In this document: in pieces, positions 1 through 12,502 of the stretch
How the letters are laid out: each line of letters begins with the position of its first letter
Numbering within the stretch: position 1 is the first letter of the stretch
Assembly (NCBI GenBank): GCA_029339505.1
Contig: JAQISU010000210.1
Location: 17,482,001-17,546,000, forward strand
Source of the DNA: Unio delphinus
Lineage: Eukaryota; Mollusca; Bivalvia; Unionida; Unionidae
Reading direction: 5' to 3'
Length of the DNA stretch: 64,000 nt
Program-made: the position numbers and the translations under genes
The notes under the pieces: model-generated
Databases searched by the model: none
The model's input: only the letters and a program-made list of their open reading frames with translations
What the model was told of the DNA's origin: nothing

Positions 1-30
<30 letters not shown>
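1..30. repeat. (GA)n microsatellite
   Basis: An uninterrupted GA dinucleotide run opens the window, so the true array may extend beyond it. No coding content. Confidence 0.95.
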
Positions 31-34
<4 letters not shown>

Positions 35-199
35 GTGTAGGTGTATGAAACATTCTCAGTATGAGTCAAATCTAATAATACTTAATGCGAATTAAACCCG
101 TACCTCAACGATTTCGATTGCAAGTTCTGTGGATATTTTATATTTATGAATCTGTTCCAACATAAACCAAGTTAATTAAAATAATTTGTTTAACCGACT

Positions 200-3100
200 T
201 GCAAACATTGGGGCTACAATAAGGTGGGGGGAGGGATACAGCACATGTGGCACGACAATAATATCTTACTTATACAGTGGGCCAATACTTCTCTTTAAAG
301 AGTTTTGACATGTGACGTTTCACTGACATTTTATCTCTAAGGGGTATTGTCGAGCCAGGAAAGAAGTCCTGATGAATGTCATCGAAAGGAATCAGACAAA
401 AACAAGGAGCAACCTATGGGGACAGGGTATGAAAAAGACGCACAATTTGGATCGATTAAATAGATTGCAATTATGGAACCCCTAACTAGAATATATCGAT
501 TTCATCGCCTCTCAGATAATATGTATTAGGTATTTCTTCCAAATGTAGGGAATGTTTAACGAAAATTCGTGTAGGCGATTTCTTGGAATCTGTAGATTAA
601 TATAATGTATTACATTTTGAGTATACGCATTTGATAGCGCCCCGTTCAAAGCAGTTCTGAGATTTTTCTGATACTTGGGATTCGGCACCAGGGAATATTC
701 CTTGCCCGAAATAATTAGCCAATTAGTAGGAGCAAACGTCACGGAGTCGAGTTTTAGTAAGTTTGAATCATGCCATGGGTCGCAATTAGAGAATTTAGGA
801 CCAAGCCGAATGACTGTACCTGGTGCAACATAGTCCATATTAAAATCTAATGGTGTACAATAGTTGTGTGGCTGAGATGGCAGTATTTATAGTAGGGAAC
901 AGGTAAATTTCACAATGGAATCAATAAGTAGGGACTAGGTAGATATTCTTTATGTGTGCATAGTGGAAAATAGATGTAATTATATAAGAGTAATACGCCG
1001 GCAAAAGTGACCTTTGACTGGCCTAGGGTTGCGGATTTAAATAGTTCCTAGTGACAAACCAGCGAATTTTATTAAAAAAGGGGCGCCTTAGGGGCCAGGG
1101 GATATGAAAAATCATGCCAATGTTACTAAACGGTATCAATAGTTTGTACTCATGGGAACCTTACTTAGGGAAGTTTAATTTCAACGCCTCTTACACTGTG
1201 TCGAAAAAAGACCCATTTCTAACAGTAGAGAAAGTTTTAATTCGTCGAGCCGATTTCTAGAAACATTGCGTCCACTCTGTGTACTCTTGACATGAATGAT
1301 ATTGTATCTCTAGGAAATAGGGTCCACCTACGAAAGAAGTCCTGACGAATTTCGTGGAGATGAAACAGCCAAAACAGGGGCGCCTCCGTTGTTTTTTCAC
1401 GAAGAAGAAGTATGTCCCTCGTTTTGTCTTCCGACACAGTAGACAAAACTCAAAGAAACAGCCGAAGGTCTATTTGACAAGATTAGAGACCTAGGTAAAT
1501 ATCCAATCTTTCCTTCTATTGGACAATAACAACCAGCGATCATTACAATAATTCTGGTTTGAGATACATTCCGACAATGTATTCATAGATCTCCCGAAGT
1601 TAAACAAGAACTACGCTGATGTTAATATGTCCCCGCCAGCATCTGTAAGGTGGATACAGATATTTTCAAACCACTTCGAAGTTCATACTCAATATCATAG
1701 CCACGTCTTCGTTGTTGCATCTATGAGTGTGGCGATTTTTCGTGAGTACAAACTGGGCCAGAAATTCGGCATATTCCAAAATCAATATCCCCTGTAGTGT
1801 TTGGTGGAAAGAGAGGAATTTAAGAAGATAGCAACCCATTAACTTTCCAAGAGGCGCTGTATCAACAGCATTTAAGTAATGGTTAAATTGGTGCACAAGA
1901 TTGATACAATTTATTACCATTTGCATGTATTCATACCCGGTAACCATCGGAATCTGTTTCCTCTGAACAAAAATTCGTCAGTACTCCATTCGTGAGTGGA
2001 ATCTATGCCACACATATAAAATGTAAAAGAGCTGCCCATGTCAAAACTTGACATTGAGCACGTAATGGCTCAAATGTGTACATTCGATATGATGTACTAG
2101 ACTTCCTTTCTTGAAATTAGCTCGACGAATTTTCTTCAATTTTTCCTACTATAAGAACGGGTCCCATTCTTGATAATGTCTAAGAAGCGTTTAAATAAAC
2201 ATCAGCTTGGTAGAGGTTCAATTAGCAAAATCCATTCAAGCAATCTTTTAACATTTGCGGACCTTTTCATACCAGTACCTGTAGAGCGCCCCTTATTGCG
2301 CTAATTATTTCACCATGAAATTCGTCACGACTTCAATCATAGGCGGACGTTATCCCCTAGAGTTTAAATATCAAAGAAGGATCCATGTCAAAGTTTTATA
2401 ATGAGGGTACGTAATTGCCCAACTGTATACGTAAGATTTCATCTTTGTATGGCATGTACTTTGCACGACTTTCTTTATCCATTCGCGAATTTCTCAAAAT
2501 CAGACAAACGAATGTTCTTGAAACTTTTTCAATTGTTTAAATGGTTCCCAAATTAGATACTCTCCTAGAGACGTTGAAATCAAACTCCTCTAAGATTGAT
2601 TCCAATCAGTACAAACTGGTGATGTATTTGAGAAAGCTTGCCAGTAGCTTCACGTGTGTCATTGGTTCATTCCGGGGCTTTTCCGGGTACTTCCTCCACC
2701 GTTTATACTTGCCGCCATGTGATTTAACGGTACCAATTATACAGCCCCATTTTATATATTTGGTACTTTCATTTCTTATATCATCGGCCATACAGGCGGT
2801 CCTCTAGATAACAAATATCGATCAATAATTAATCTATGATGCTAGCCTACGATACTTTACGTAAACATGCTACATTATAGTGCTGATTTCTGAAACTTTT
2901 AAGCTGGTAAGTAGCGTGTAAATAAGTAAAATATTGAGTTTGTTGTTGTCTAAAAACTACCTGAACGTGTTTTCTTTTTCGTTTTATATTTCTTGAGAAA
3001 ACATGCGTTTTTTTTTACATTTTTTAAAATTAATTTTAACGTTTTTAACATCTATGATACAAACTAAGGGAAAAGTTAATAATTCAAATTAAAAAGTCAT

Positions 3101-5150
3101 TAGGGCTATTTAACCCAGAAAATTTACTTTACACAGCCCAGATAAATGACAAAATACTCTACAGTGAAGTTACTAACTTTATTTATTAACCTATAAATTA
3201 AGGAAATAATGTAAAATGGAACGCGGATGCTGAATAACTGGAAACCCCTAATGGCTAGTTCAACAACACCAGTTTTACAGCACCACATCAAAATAAACTT
3301 ATAATAAAATACATACAGAAAAACACGTATCTATACGAACTGGATGGCCTAAAAGGCTAGTTTTAAAAACACCAGTCAAATAACATGATATACGTGTACA
3401 ACAGCAAAACAAATTTACAGTGAAACACATGTCGAAAACCCAGGTTTAGTTTTAAAACACCGATTTAGTAACATAAACATAAATAACATTAACACTAGAC
3501 TATTAGCAGATCTACAGCACAACGAGAGTAGCTGGTTTCTCCCAGACGCGGAATACACACGACAGACCTTCCTTCTCTATTATTGAAGTGTATTGCAGAT
3601 GCGGTAATATATCCACCACTGCAGCTTCAATGGAAAAATATCAACTCAGTAACCAAAGAAAACTAATATGACCGATGAAAGTAAAATGGCGGGGCGCAAT
3701 CATGAGAAAGTCAATATTTGACATCAAAATATAACTCATTTGCCTCTCTCCTCACAACCAATTAGCAAACAAGCTTGTCAATATGAATTTTTTTATTAAT
3801 AACCATACTAATTAATACGATTGTTGGAAATCTCCATTTACAATATATATTCTGTTAATAACTGTAACAGAGGAATACATGTTAGAAATTTCTAAAACAT
3901 GCGACAAAATCACTTTAATCTTTAATGAAGAGACGCTTCACTCTTGACAACGATACAACAATGGTTCCTTGCAATGTAGGGTTCCTCTGGTGACGTCACA
4001 CTGCCTAAGATCACGGAAACTGACGAAGTTGTTCTTGATTTACGGAGAATAATCATGACATGTACATTTAAAATAAATATCATGACATTCTTTTGATCGC
4101 ATAGGGTAGAAATTTTCAGATATTACATAAATCATGATATTTAATAATTTAGAGTTTAGTGATACGGGGTTTCAGGTCTACCTTCAGAAAATAACACAAG
4201 TTGGCTTTGGTGGGGTGGGGGGGCTTTTGTTACTATAGCTATAACATAACATAAATAGACTGATGACATTAGTAATAATGTCTATGGAAAAACAATTGGT
4301 ACCGTGATACCATGCATAGCCTATATTGTGCTGAAACATGGCGTTAAACCTTACAACAATACGTATAAGGCAAGTTTCGTTTTGTAATGTTCTCCGTCTC
4401 TTGTATCGATATGTGTGTATCAGCAAAAATGTGTCGATACATCGACATGTTGATGAATCGTTTCACCTCTAGTAAAGACTTTCTTAGTTTTCCGCTTGCT
4501 TTAGACGAGCACTGTCAATAATGCTCTTAGTAGTGAACTATATCGCTGCGTAGAAGATATTTAGCAATGATCAATGTCAACAGCATTTTAGGGGTGGGCG
4601 ATAGAAACCAGATATGGACTGAAGAGGTAATCTCCTAGTGGACTTTGTTATAGTTGTCATATATTGATCTCCGGATTCCTAGAAATCGGATCGATGAGTT
4701 TTCATTAAAATTGTCCTACAGTTGGAACACATCCAAAGAGGCGCTGAAATCAATATATTTTAAGTAGGGTTGAATAACTACAATCTATTTCAATAGGTAA
4801 AAAATGTTTTTCATACCTGGTTGCCCTTCTTTCTTTGATTCCTCTCAACGAAATTCTAATGTCACCATGAGATAAAATGTCAAAAAAGGTAAATGTCAGA
4901 ACTCTTTAAAGAAACGACGTACTGGTCCACCTGTATAAGTAAGATATAATCTTCTTGAGGCATGTGTTGTACTGCACCCCTCCCCTTTATGTAGCCCGAA
5001 TTTCTAGAATTGGGTCTGACAAATTGTTTTTTTATAACTTTCGCTTCTGGTGGAACATGTCCCTGAATAGAAACTCTCTATGAGACGCTGGAATCAAAAT
5101 TGTCAAGAAACGAGTTTAATTCAACGTGTTGATAATAATAATGACTTTAT
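200..5150. other. Gene-poor region of decayed dispersed repeats
   Basis: No reading frame here has a recognisable protein signature; the short open frames look random. Several stretches are diverged versions of one another. A phrase beginning gaaagaagtcctga occurs near 358 and 1,333, and a phrase like gaggcgctg followed by atcaa recurs near 1,850, 2,570, 4,738 and 5,080. I read this as old copies of an unidentified interspersed repeat. One SINE-like piece (about 2,620-2,790) is listed separately. Confidence 0.45.
2620..2790 (+). mobile_element. SINE fragment (central and 3' body)
   Basis: This stretch aligns by eye with the body of the SINE at 8,855-9,070. Shared blocks include gagaaagctt, a variable GTG-rich bit, ggttc(t/a)tt, a cgggg/tttcc block and a ttcctccacc block followed by taatact-like sequence. 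The tRNA-like head is missing or too decayed to see. Two independent copies 6 kb apart support a dispersed SINE rather than a gene. Confidence 0.6.
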
Positions 5151-5249
5151 TTAAAGAGGGTAACACAATTAGTTAAGAACTAATCTACCTTCAGGCCCTC
5201 ATACAAGGAATTTATTTAATTCAACAGCATCTCAGAAGCCACTAAATAT

Positions 5250-6245
5250 ATTAGGTTAGGAAGATGGAAATAGAGTGGGTATTTCTAATCTCAACTGGAA
5301 TACTCTTCCAGAGCAAAGTTCCAGAGTATTGGAAACTTTTCTTGAATAATTCCTTATTTGATTTGGGAATTTTATACTGTTTTGTAGATATTGATCGCAG
5401 GTGCGGTGTATTACCAGGTAGCCTATACTTGAATAGGGATTGTAAATATTCAGGAGCACTATATTTGGATATCCTGTACTTTAATTTGGCTTTTCTTAAG
5501 CATATTCGGTCTTTAATAGGAAATATTTTTAACTTACCAGCTAAATTTTCCTTGTTTTCGTTCTGGTTTGATATTAGCCTAAATGCTCTTTTCTGAAGAT
5601 TTTCCAACTTTGATATGTTTTGATGATTTGAATTACTCCATACTGTATTACAATATTCTAAATACGGTTGTATGTAACTGTTATAAAATAATTTTCTGTG
5701 CCTTTCAGGGAGAAAATGTCTTATCCTACTGAGAAGCCATAACCTTGAATTGACTTTTTTACTGATATGTTTGATATGATCAGTCCATGATAGATTATTA
5801 TCTACCAAAAAACCAAGTAGTCTGTCGTGACAGACCATTTGCAAATTTTTATCCTTACATGTCTGACATAGCTCATTGCTATCAAGATTTATTCTTTATT
5901 TCCTTGTTGAGATAAGTAATATTTTAGTTTTACCGGTATTTACTACCATGCCACTGCATGCGCACCAGTTTTCCAGCTTGTTTAATGCATTCTGTAAATA
6001 AATTTCGAGTTCGTGCTTTGTGTTTTGGATGTCTGATAATGTTGTGTCATCCGCATAGAGATATGTAGATTATATCGAGTCTCTTAGTAAAAGTGGTAGG
6101 TCGTTAAGAAATAAAATAAATAGTAATGGACCTAGAATTGAGCCTTGTGGCACTCCATATCTAATTGTTTCAGGTTCGGACAGAACGTTATTTATATAAA
6201 CATGTTGTATTCTCTCACTTAAGTATGAAGTAAACCGTCTAACTG
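5250..6245 (-). mobile_element. Non-LTR retrotransposon reverse transcriptase fragment
   Basis: Minus-strand translation shows reverse transcriptase core motifs in order: GVPQGSILGPL near 6,150, then YADDT near 6,050, then a thumb/C-terminal region (LLGFLVDNNLSWTDHI, then a FYNSYIQPYLEYC block) in an open frame at 5,251-5,844. A stop at about 5,897 and a frame change separate the catalytic part from the C-terminal part, so the copy is dead. The C-terminal block is typical of the CR1/L2/Daphne-type LINEs common in molluscs; the exact clade is inference. Endonuclease and 5' parts are absent. Confidence 0.8.
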
Positions 6246-6259
6246 TTTTTTCATCGCAT

Positions 6260-8820
6260 TGGTAGATTTTTAGTTATCATGCTACCATGATAGAATTTAT
6301 CGAAACTGCGCGTGTTTTCAAACCCTACCCATATTCTTTTTTCCACAGTTCCAAAGACTTCAATACAACAGCCGATGTCAGTAAAGGGCTTCTTAACTCT
6401 AACATACTTCAAACAATTCTCCTTTAAACAAATTATGACCAAACAAGAGAAATCTCCTTTTTCACACTTGTATGGTTTTGTTGTGTTTTCACATTTCATT
6501 GAATCCTTAGTAAGCTTTGAGAATCCGGATAGTATTACTTCACGTGATGCAACACACAAGACACGACCCAAACACCTAACACAACTAACTAATCCTATCT
6601 CAAATTACTAAATGTGTACACTTACCAACCTAATAATCTCTTCCTACACATAGTCCGTGATCTCTCTTTATTCAGTCATAGGACAGGCCCAAAAAATTTG
6701 AATTGTTCCTATCTATGGTAATATGACACACCAGTTGAATGGCCCTCTGCTATCAACATCCCAAGCCCATGACTATGTGAGCCTGACAAGTTCTTCAAAT
6801 AAATGCATATAGAAAAAAATGAATCGGGAATACGTAACTGGTTACTATTTCCGTATTCAATCGGTAAATGGTTACTTATTCCTTATACAATCGGGAATAA
6901 GGAACAAGGAATAAGTTACCAACTTGATGTCAATAAAAAGTTTGATGGCTTTGTTCGTTTAGTTTCTTTTTGAGGTATTTGTAACAAATCTTGATGTGCA
7001 ATTCTAATTATTATTTGATCATATGTATGTTTGTCTAATATGTTACAGATAGCTAAATTGTACAATATTGTTTTTGTATTTAAGAGTGCTTATGTATTTT
7101 TAATTAGTATTCTATAGTGCATACCATAATTTTACCATTATTGGAATTGTGGCATGTGGATTGATTTTTGTGAAAGTGACATTTGTCATGATATTTGCAA
7201 ACAAGATCTGTAAGTAACCAAAAGGTCATTGTCTGTCCTGTTTGAACAAAACCTGACCAGTAAATTTAATTTAGATTGGTACGTTTTTTCCAGAACAAAT
7301 AAGCTTGGTATGTCAAGTGTGTATTTGTGTACCAAGGAGTCATGGTAACCAATTGTTATTATTTATTTTAAGATGAGTCCGTCGTATCAACTACCAATGT
7401 ATTCCGATACAATATCAGATTAACTATTTTCCTGAATTATTCGTTAGAATCATAAAGTTCACAATGACATTTTTGGGGATACATGTGAACTCATTCTAGA
7501 CTATTAGCATATGCGTATAGTCAAAACTATTGGTACATCCTGAACATTCAAGAATTTAAATTTATTTAGAGCATACATTATGATATGAAATTTAGAATAA
7601 TTTGTAATCATTTCGCGATTTTGTAATTTTCTTTCCAAATTGAATAACTTAGAGTGACATAAAACTTGTTGATCGTATCAAACTTATTGGTTTAGCTTTT
7701 ACTTTTGCCTAGTTTAAGACATTGGGTATTATAATTGTTCATATAAATACATGTGATATTGACTGTATCTTGTTCCACACCCTTCACATAGCTGAGAGAG
7801 TAATATATTTTAAAACGGGTCATTTCTAGGCGCAAAAATGTGTGTCAATTATATCAAGCATACGTAAGAAGTCGCACTAATTTTAAGTCAAGCATAAGCG
7901 TACAACTGATCTTTTAATAGATCGAAAGAGACAAATGACTGTCAAGAATTTTCTTGTCCTGGTGTTGCCACGGCAGAAGACAGATGGAAACAGAGGAGTT
8001 ACCACCAACAATACTGTGAGAATGAGTATGTGCCGCACTCGGCTATTGACATAAATGTGCGATCGGAATAGACGTCATTGAACTCAATCAAGTGGATGCT
8101 ATTTTAATATATTAAGATATATATTGTTATAAATGCAAATCATTTAAATACTTAAAAGCAAAACAACATTTTGATTGGCAAGTAGTTAAAGATTTCTGTG
8201 CTAGTATTGAAGTTTAAGAACACAACTTCCTTAAGTTGCATGAACTACAAAGGTGGTCAAGAATAAACCCATCATGCATGCGATATAAGATATTCGATAA
8301 TACTTTGCATTATATCGTAAAAATTTTCTTCTATCTTTAAGTGGTTTCAAGCAAGACAAATTCAAATATAACAAATATTCTACTCACCAAACTTGAACCG
8401 TATTAAGGAACAACTTGCGTTGTATGATATTAACGCTCACTTATGCGATTAGAAATCTTTTGTATGCTCTTCATATCAGGTCTATATCAGGTTTCCTTGC
8501 GATAGTCTATCTCAGGGGTGCACAAGCGTTTTTGGCTAAGTGCCAGATTTCATTTTCTAAGACGACTCGATTATAATTACTGTTCACCAGGCAGATTTTT
8601 GTGTTCTTTTAAATTGTCCTGAGAGCCTGACAGAACACGTTCCAATGCAGGATTCGGCCCACGGTTCAGATGTTGTACACCTCTTGTCTACACCGATATC
8701 AAACACGTGCTAAATATATATATTATGCCAAACACATACACATTATCACGACAGTGGGCTAATCTAAAACATTTGTTGAAATCTGATTGTAATACAAATG
8801 AGCTGTAACATTACAAAGGT
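6260..8820. other. Intergenic, nothing recognisable
   Basis: No supported gene. A short antiparallel repetition around 6,830-6,925 (variants of ggaataagtaac and its complement) could form a weak hairpin. Cys-containing open frames overlap on both strands at 6,251-6,611, without a recognisable domain. Confidence 0.4.
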
Positions 8821-8854
8821 AAATGTCAAATCATATAACGCAACTAGACCCGGA

Positions 8855-9070
8855 GCCCCGAGCAGTGGCCGAATGGTCTAAAGCGCTCTCCGTTAGAGAT
8901 CACTGCCATCTCACCTCTGTGGGTTCGCGTCTCATATTCGGACAATGTGGATATGTGAGAAAGCTTAACAGTTGCTTCTCGTGGGTAGATGGTTCTTTTC
9001 GGGGGTTTCCCGAGTTCTTCCTCCACCATTAATACTGGCAGTCATGTGTAGCCTATCTTATGCTGAACGG
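8855..9070 (+). mobile_element. tRNA-derived SINE
   Basis: The head at about 8,860-8,940 carries RNA polymerase III promoter boxes in tRNA order: an A box (TGGCCGAATGGTCTAAAGCG) and, about 40 nt on, a B box (GGGTTCGCGTC). The anticodon arm cannot fold into a normal 7-nt loop, so this is not a working tRNA gene. The body contains the conserved stretch ending in cttcctccacc that is shared with the copy at 2,620-2,790. Such a central domain is typical of mollusc/deuterostome SINEs; the family name is uncertain. Confidence 0.75.
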
Positions 9071-10040
9071 GCATGGTTCAGATCACTTCTGAACATATGT
9101 ATCGTTTTGTAATTATCGTGTCGATAATGTGTAGCTCACTGTATGTAGCGGCATTACATTTTATCATATATGCCAGTGTCTTGCGTAGTACACGGTGTTA
9201 GATATATTTTCAGCTGAACAGAGTGACTTGAGTGACTAGAGTGATCGGAGTCGACGTGGCATCACCTTCAGAGCTTCTAGATTATGTTTACATTCCGTTC
9301 ATTTGAAATATCTCACAACTTAATAGCACAGTTGCTTTATTTGGCTTTACTCATTGATCAAACTGCAGTATCTCTGCCGATTAGCAATTCATTGACATAA
9401 ACATAGTGAAATAAATTCTCAGCATATTTGATAAATATCATTTAAGACAGATAATTCAATCTCAGTTCGTATCAGAGTATGGTATGAAATCATTATGATA
9501 TATTAGTACTAATACAACTATAATAAAGAATATGAACATGAAAAGATGAATCAGTCATTAAATACATATTATTTCGTACTGATTGGTCATATTAACTAAT
9601 TATGTAAGACAAGACAGTGAAATGAGGAGGAGTAAACTTAAGAATGTCGATGTTATCATAATCAATGAGGAAATGAATTATCTTGTCACTTTAAAGTCTT
9701 GACGAATCTTTTAAGATTCTATGAGCTGCAAGTATTACTTTGTAAACTTCAATGACATACGCGAAATTCATATGAAAAAGATTTAATACATAAATTACAA
9801 CTTAAATTATATCAACATGATTTAATAGCAGTGTCTAACTTGGATTTATTTCACAATGATTACGAGTGGTGAAAAGTGAGCAATGCTCGCGACTGATTGA
9901 ATTGCTTTCCTCTCAACCGTTACCAACGTTTCCTATTTCCTAGATTCTTTCTCTGTTCATACTGCCTCATCCTTCTCAAAATTCACAAGAAACTTTTTTT
10001 CTGGATTTCACCGGTCCCGTCTCTTTTTTCTGGACTTTTG
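9070..10040. other. Intergenic, AT-rich, no gene seen
   Basis: AT-rich sequence without recognisable coding, RNA or repeat structure. The open frames that run into the CT microsatellite are low-complexity artefacts. Confidence 0.4.
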
Positions 10041-10047
10041 TCTTCGG

Positions 10048-10147
<100 letters not shown>

Positions 10148-10439
10148 AAACTGTTTCCTAAAGTACGAAATCATCCCTAAATCGCTGAATGTGATGTACA
10201 TAAAATTCCTTCATTTTGGTTACTTAAAACACACTAGCTATCCACTACGTAAACCTAACTACGGTATTCCCAAACCTTGCTACACAGCGTTCCAGAACGA
10301 AGTTTATCAATCGAGTATGGACTTCACTAGTGGCGGGGATTGAAATGGAGAGAAACAGTGGATTGAAAATGCCGACACCTGAAAAATATCTTGAAACTTG
10401 AAGGAACTAAAACAAAAACTGGCTGTAACATGAGATACT

Positions 10440-10690
10440 CTGTTACCGCTAACCTACAGCAGTAGTAATATGCGGCACCCTAGCGACAATGGGAAATCCA
10501 GTCAGGCGACAAACATGGTAGGGCACTCTAGCGACAAGGGGAATTTAACATGGTGGGTCTATCTAGCGACAAGGGGAATTTAACATGGTAACTATTTGGG
10601 CCTATCTAGCCTCAAGGGAAATTGAACATGAGGAATATATTTGTATTTGTATATGGGACTGTATAGCGACAAGGTGGAAAAAGAGGCAAA
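10440..10690. repeat. Subterminal iterated repeats, copy A
   Basis: Short direct repeats built around tagcgacaaggggaa and tttaacatggt recur at irregular spacing of about 40-60 nt outside the last early gene. The same repeat family, in inverse orientation, lies just outside the early genes of copy B (56,735-57,055). The position suggests subterminal iterons of the element, perhaps part of the terminal inverted repeat or replication origin. That role is inference. Confidence 0.65.
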
Positions 10691-10700
10691 GAAATCTAAT

Positions 10701-10737
10701 ATCTTTTCGAGGCATATGAGTGGCCCTGAAAAGGGCC
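10701..10737 (-). terminator. Histone-type 3' stem-loop plus purine box
   Basis: On the minus strand, 27 nt after the stop of the 77-aa gene, there is a perfect 6-bp hairpin GGCCCT-TTTC-AGGGCC (10,722-10,737). ACTCA follows, then a CTCGAAAAGATA purine box (10,701-10,713). Stem length, TTTC loop, AC-rich 3' flank and spacing to the purine box match the metazoan histone pre-mRNA stem-loop and histone downstream element. No AATAAA is seen there. Confidence 0.75.
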
Positions 10738-10764
10738 GTGATGTGTAATGTTAACAGTATCTTG

Positions 10765-10998
10765 TTAACACAGAGGACATCTCACAGATCTTCTTCTCTT
10801 CTTTAAAATTCTCCTCACTGTTTTGCCATAGAGGAGAACTCTCTTTATACAACCTTGCCTCTCCACATATATCCTTCTCTTCCAAAAGGCTGTATCAGTC
10901 ATATGCGTGATAGTCCACGAAGATCTGACATACATGGGTATATCAGTACGAACTATCATGGTAGAAACAAGGGTAGAAGATTGTACGTTGGTACACAT
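10765..10998 (-). CDS. Conserved 77-aa basic early protein, copy A
   Basis: Small protein with no family I recognise. It has a Thr/Ser-rich start, a central block around YWKRR/FWKRR and ERQGC, and a very basic tail ending RRRSVRCPLC, which could be a nuclear or nucleic-acid-binding tail. Copy B carries an equally long homologue at 56,437-56,670 with many conservative replacements (V/I, R/K, S/T) and no indel. Both copies stay open while nearly every other gene is broken. A TATA-like TATAAATA lies about 45 nt upstream on the minus strand (near 11,042). The transcript ends at the histone-type hairpin 27 nt past the stop. It diverges from the coiled-coil gene, forming the early locus. Confidence 0.7.
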   Translation of the reverse strand: MCTNVQSSTLVSTMIVRTDIPMYVRSSWTITHMTDTAFWKRRIYVERQGCIKRVLLYGKTVRRILKKRRRSVRCPLC

Positions 10999-11174
10999 CT
11001 TGTGATGAGAAACAAATGAAGCGAATACTGTGAACTGCAGTATTTATAGGGGAAGAGCGGATCGAAACGGATTGAGTGTACTCACCAAATCAAACGTGCA
11101 TTACAAAAGTCAGTCACAGTCACCCAATCAGAAGAGAGTCACCTTCCCTATATAGAGGTACTAGCGTCTGTGTG

Positions 11175-11800
11175 ATGAATTGGGGTGAACCAGTAGTAGA
11201 GACAGCAAGTAATGGGACAGCAGTGACTACCAAAGTCATGACAAATCTACATCCAGAAGAAGTTGACTTTAACTAGGATATTGTGGATTTTCTAACATCA
11301 AAAGAATTTATTCCGGAACCTTCGTTACCTTCCGCTTCTTATGTACACGTCGATGATTTCAAGCAGGGACAAAAACAGAATTGGAGCGATTTAAACAACA
11401 ACAGAAAGTAGAAGAACAAGCTTTTCTTATTCAACAGCGGGAAGAAGAAGAAGCAAGAAGGAAACACCAGGAAGAAACAGTAGCAGCAACAGAGAAGAAC
11501 GAAGACCAAGGACAGAAAGAGAATAGTGAAAATGAAACGGTCACGACGGTTCTTTTAGATATTTTAGCAGAGTTAAGGAGTCTGAAACAAATGTATCTGA
11601 CTTCTTTATCACAGCCGAAGAGAAAAAAGACCTTCTCGAGCTAAACAACCCAGTCTAACTGTGACTACGTCGGCCATACCACCGTTAGTGATTTCTAACA
11701 AATCATTGACAGGAACCACCAGTCACGAAGTAGGCCTCGGCCGTGGAAAAAGGCTTAAGACAGCTCAAGATGATTTTGTCCAGTTTCTGAGTTTGTTTCG
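11175..11800 (+). pseudogene. Acidic coiled-coil early protein, copy A (broken)
   Basis: Homologue of the copy B gene at 55,580-56,217. The start lies about 20 nt downstream of a CTATATAG TATA-like box; the first part of the coding region seen in copy B is deleted. An in-frame TAG at about 11,274 replaces Trp, and further on the reading frame shifts near 11,385. The middle encodes a Gln/Glu-rich coiled coil (EEQAFLIQQREEEEARRKH), then a short helical segment (LLDILAELRSLKQMY) and a basic/Ser-Thr tail. No known domain. The stop at 11,798-11,800 is followed after 23 nt by a histone-type hairpin. Confidence 0.65.
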
Positions 11801-11823
11801 TTTTAAACAAACAAAACCCCAAC

Positions 11824-11861
11824 GGTCCTTTTCAGGGTCACTCCAATTATTTCGAAAAGAA
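11824..11861 (+). terminator. Histone-type 3' stem-loop plus purine box
   Basis: GGTCCT-TTTC-AGGGTC (11,824-11,839) pairs over 6 bp with two G-U pairs. It is followed by ACTCC and a TTCGAAAAGA purine box (11,851-11,860). It lies 23 nt after the stop of the coiled-coil gene. Compared with the other copies the stem bases differ but pairing is kept. Confidence 0.7.
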
Positions 11862-12101
11862 ATGCTATTTCAGTTGCCTAATTCAATGAAAACTCAAAAG
11901 TCTTTTTTATATTTTTTAAAACCCATGATATACGTGTGAGTGAATGAATGTGTGAGTGTATGTTCTTATTCTATAAAAATCAAAACCAATAGACACTTAC
12001 GTTTTTTCTCTCTGGTGTATTCTGGTACAAACGTTACAATTCAATATCACAGCATAACATAACACAATACCACTTTTAAAAAGTTCATAGGTTTCTTCTG
12101 T

Positions 12102-12502
12102 TCACTCTTTCTGTTTCTTTAATTTCTTTACTGTCACAGGTTTTTCTCTTTCTTCTTCCTCTTCACTTTCGTTTCGTCTTCTTTTCTTGTCTTTGTGAAC
12201 GTGTCGGGGTTCTTCCTTGGGGGAGGATACCTCTTCCTCCTCCTCCTCCTCCTGTTCTGAATTCCTCTCCCCCTCTTCCTTCATCTCCTGTTGTTTCTTA
12301 GGGCAGTTTGGAGACCAATGTCCTTTCTCTTTACAATGATAACAGGTATCTTTACTTTTGTCTCTATTGGTACCTTTCTTTCACGATCTGGACATTCTGT
12401 AGCCGAATGTCCTTTATTCTTACAGATATAGCAAGTATCCTGACTTTTATCTCGAAAATTTACTAGCCCATCAGAATTAACACCTTCCAAAGTCATGGAC
12501 AA
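12102..12502 (-). pseudogene. Zinc-knuckle, Glu-rich protein, copy A (truncated)
   Basis: Minus-strand gene with a CCHC zinc knuckle (CYICKNKGHSATEC) and a second knuckle (CYHCKEKGHWSPNC), followed by a Glu-rich stretch and a Lys-rich tail. A frameshift near 12,375 separates the knuckles. The 5' end is missing: its first residues are fused to the complement of the polymerase N-terminal region, because a deletion removed the sequence between about 54,400 and 54,850 of copy B. CCHC knuckles usually bind single-stranded nucleic acid; the role here is unknown. It converges with the coiled-coil gene. Confidence 0.65.

Noticed and set aside
8860..8940. Possible tRNA gene
   Set aside because: A and B boxes are present but the anticodon arm cannot form a proper loop and the acceptor stem does not pair; it is the head of a SINE.
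11661..11939. 92-aa frame running through the hairpin downstream of the coiled-coil gene
   Set aside because: It is open by chance; in copy B the coiled-coil gene stops before the hairpin, and the same stop is present in the correct frame in copy A.
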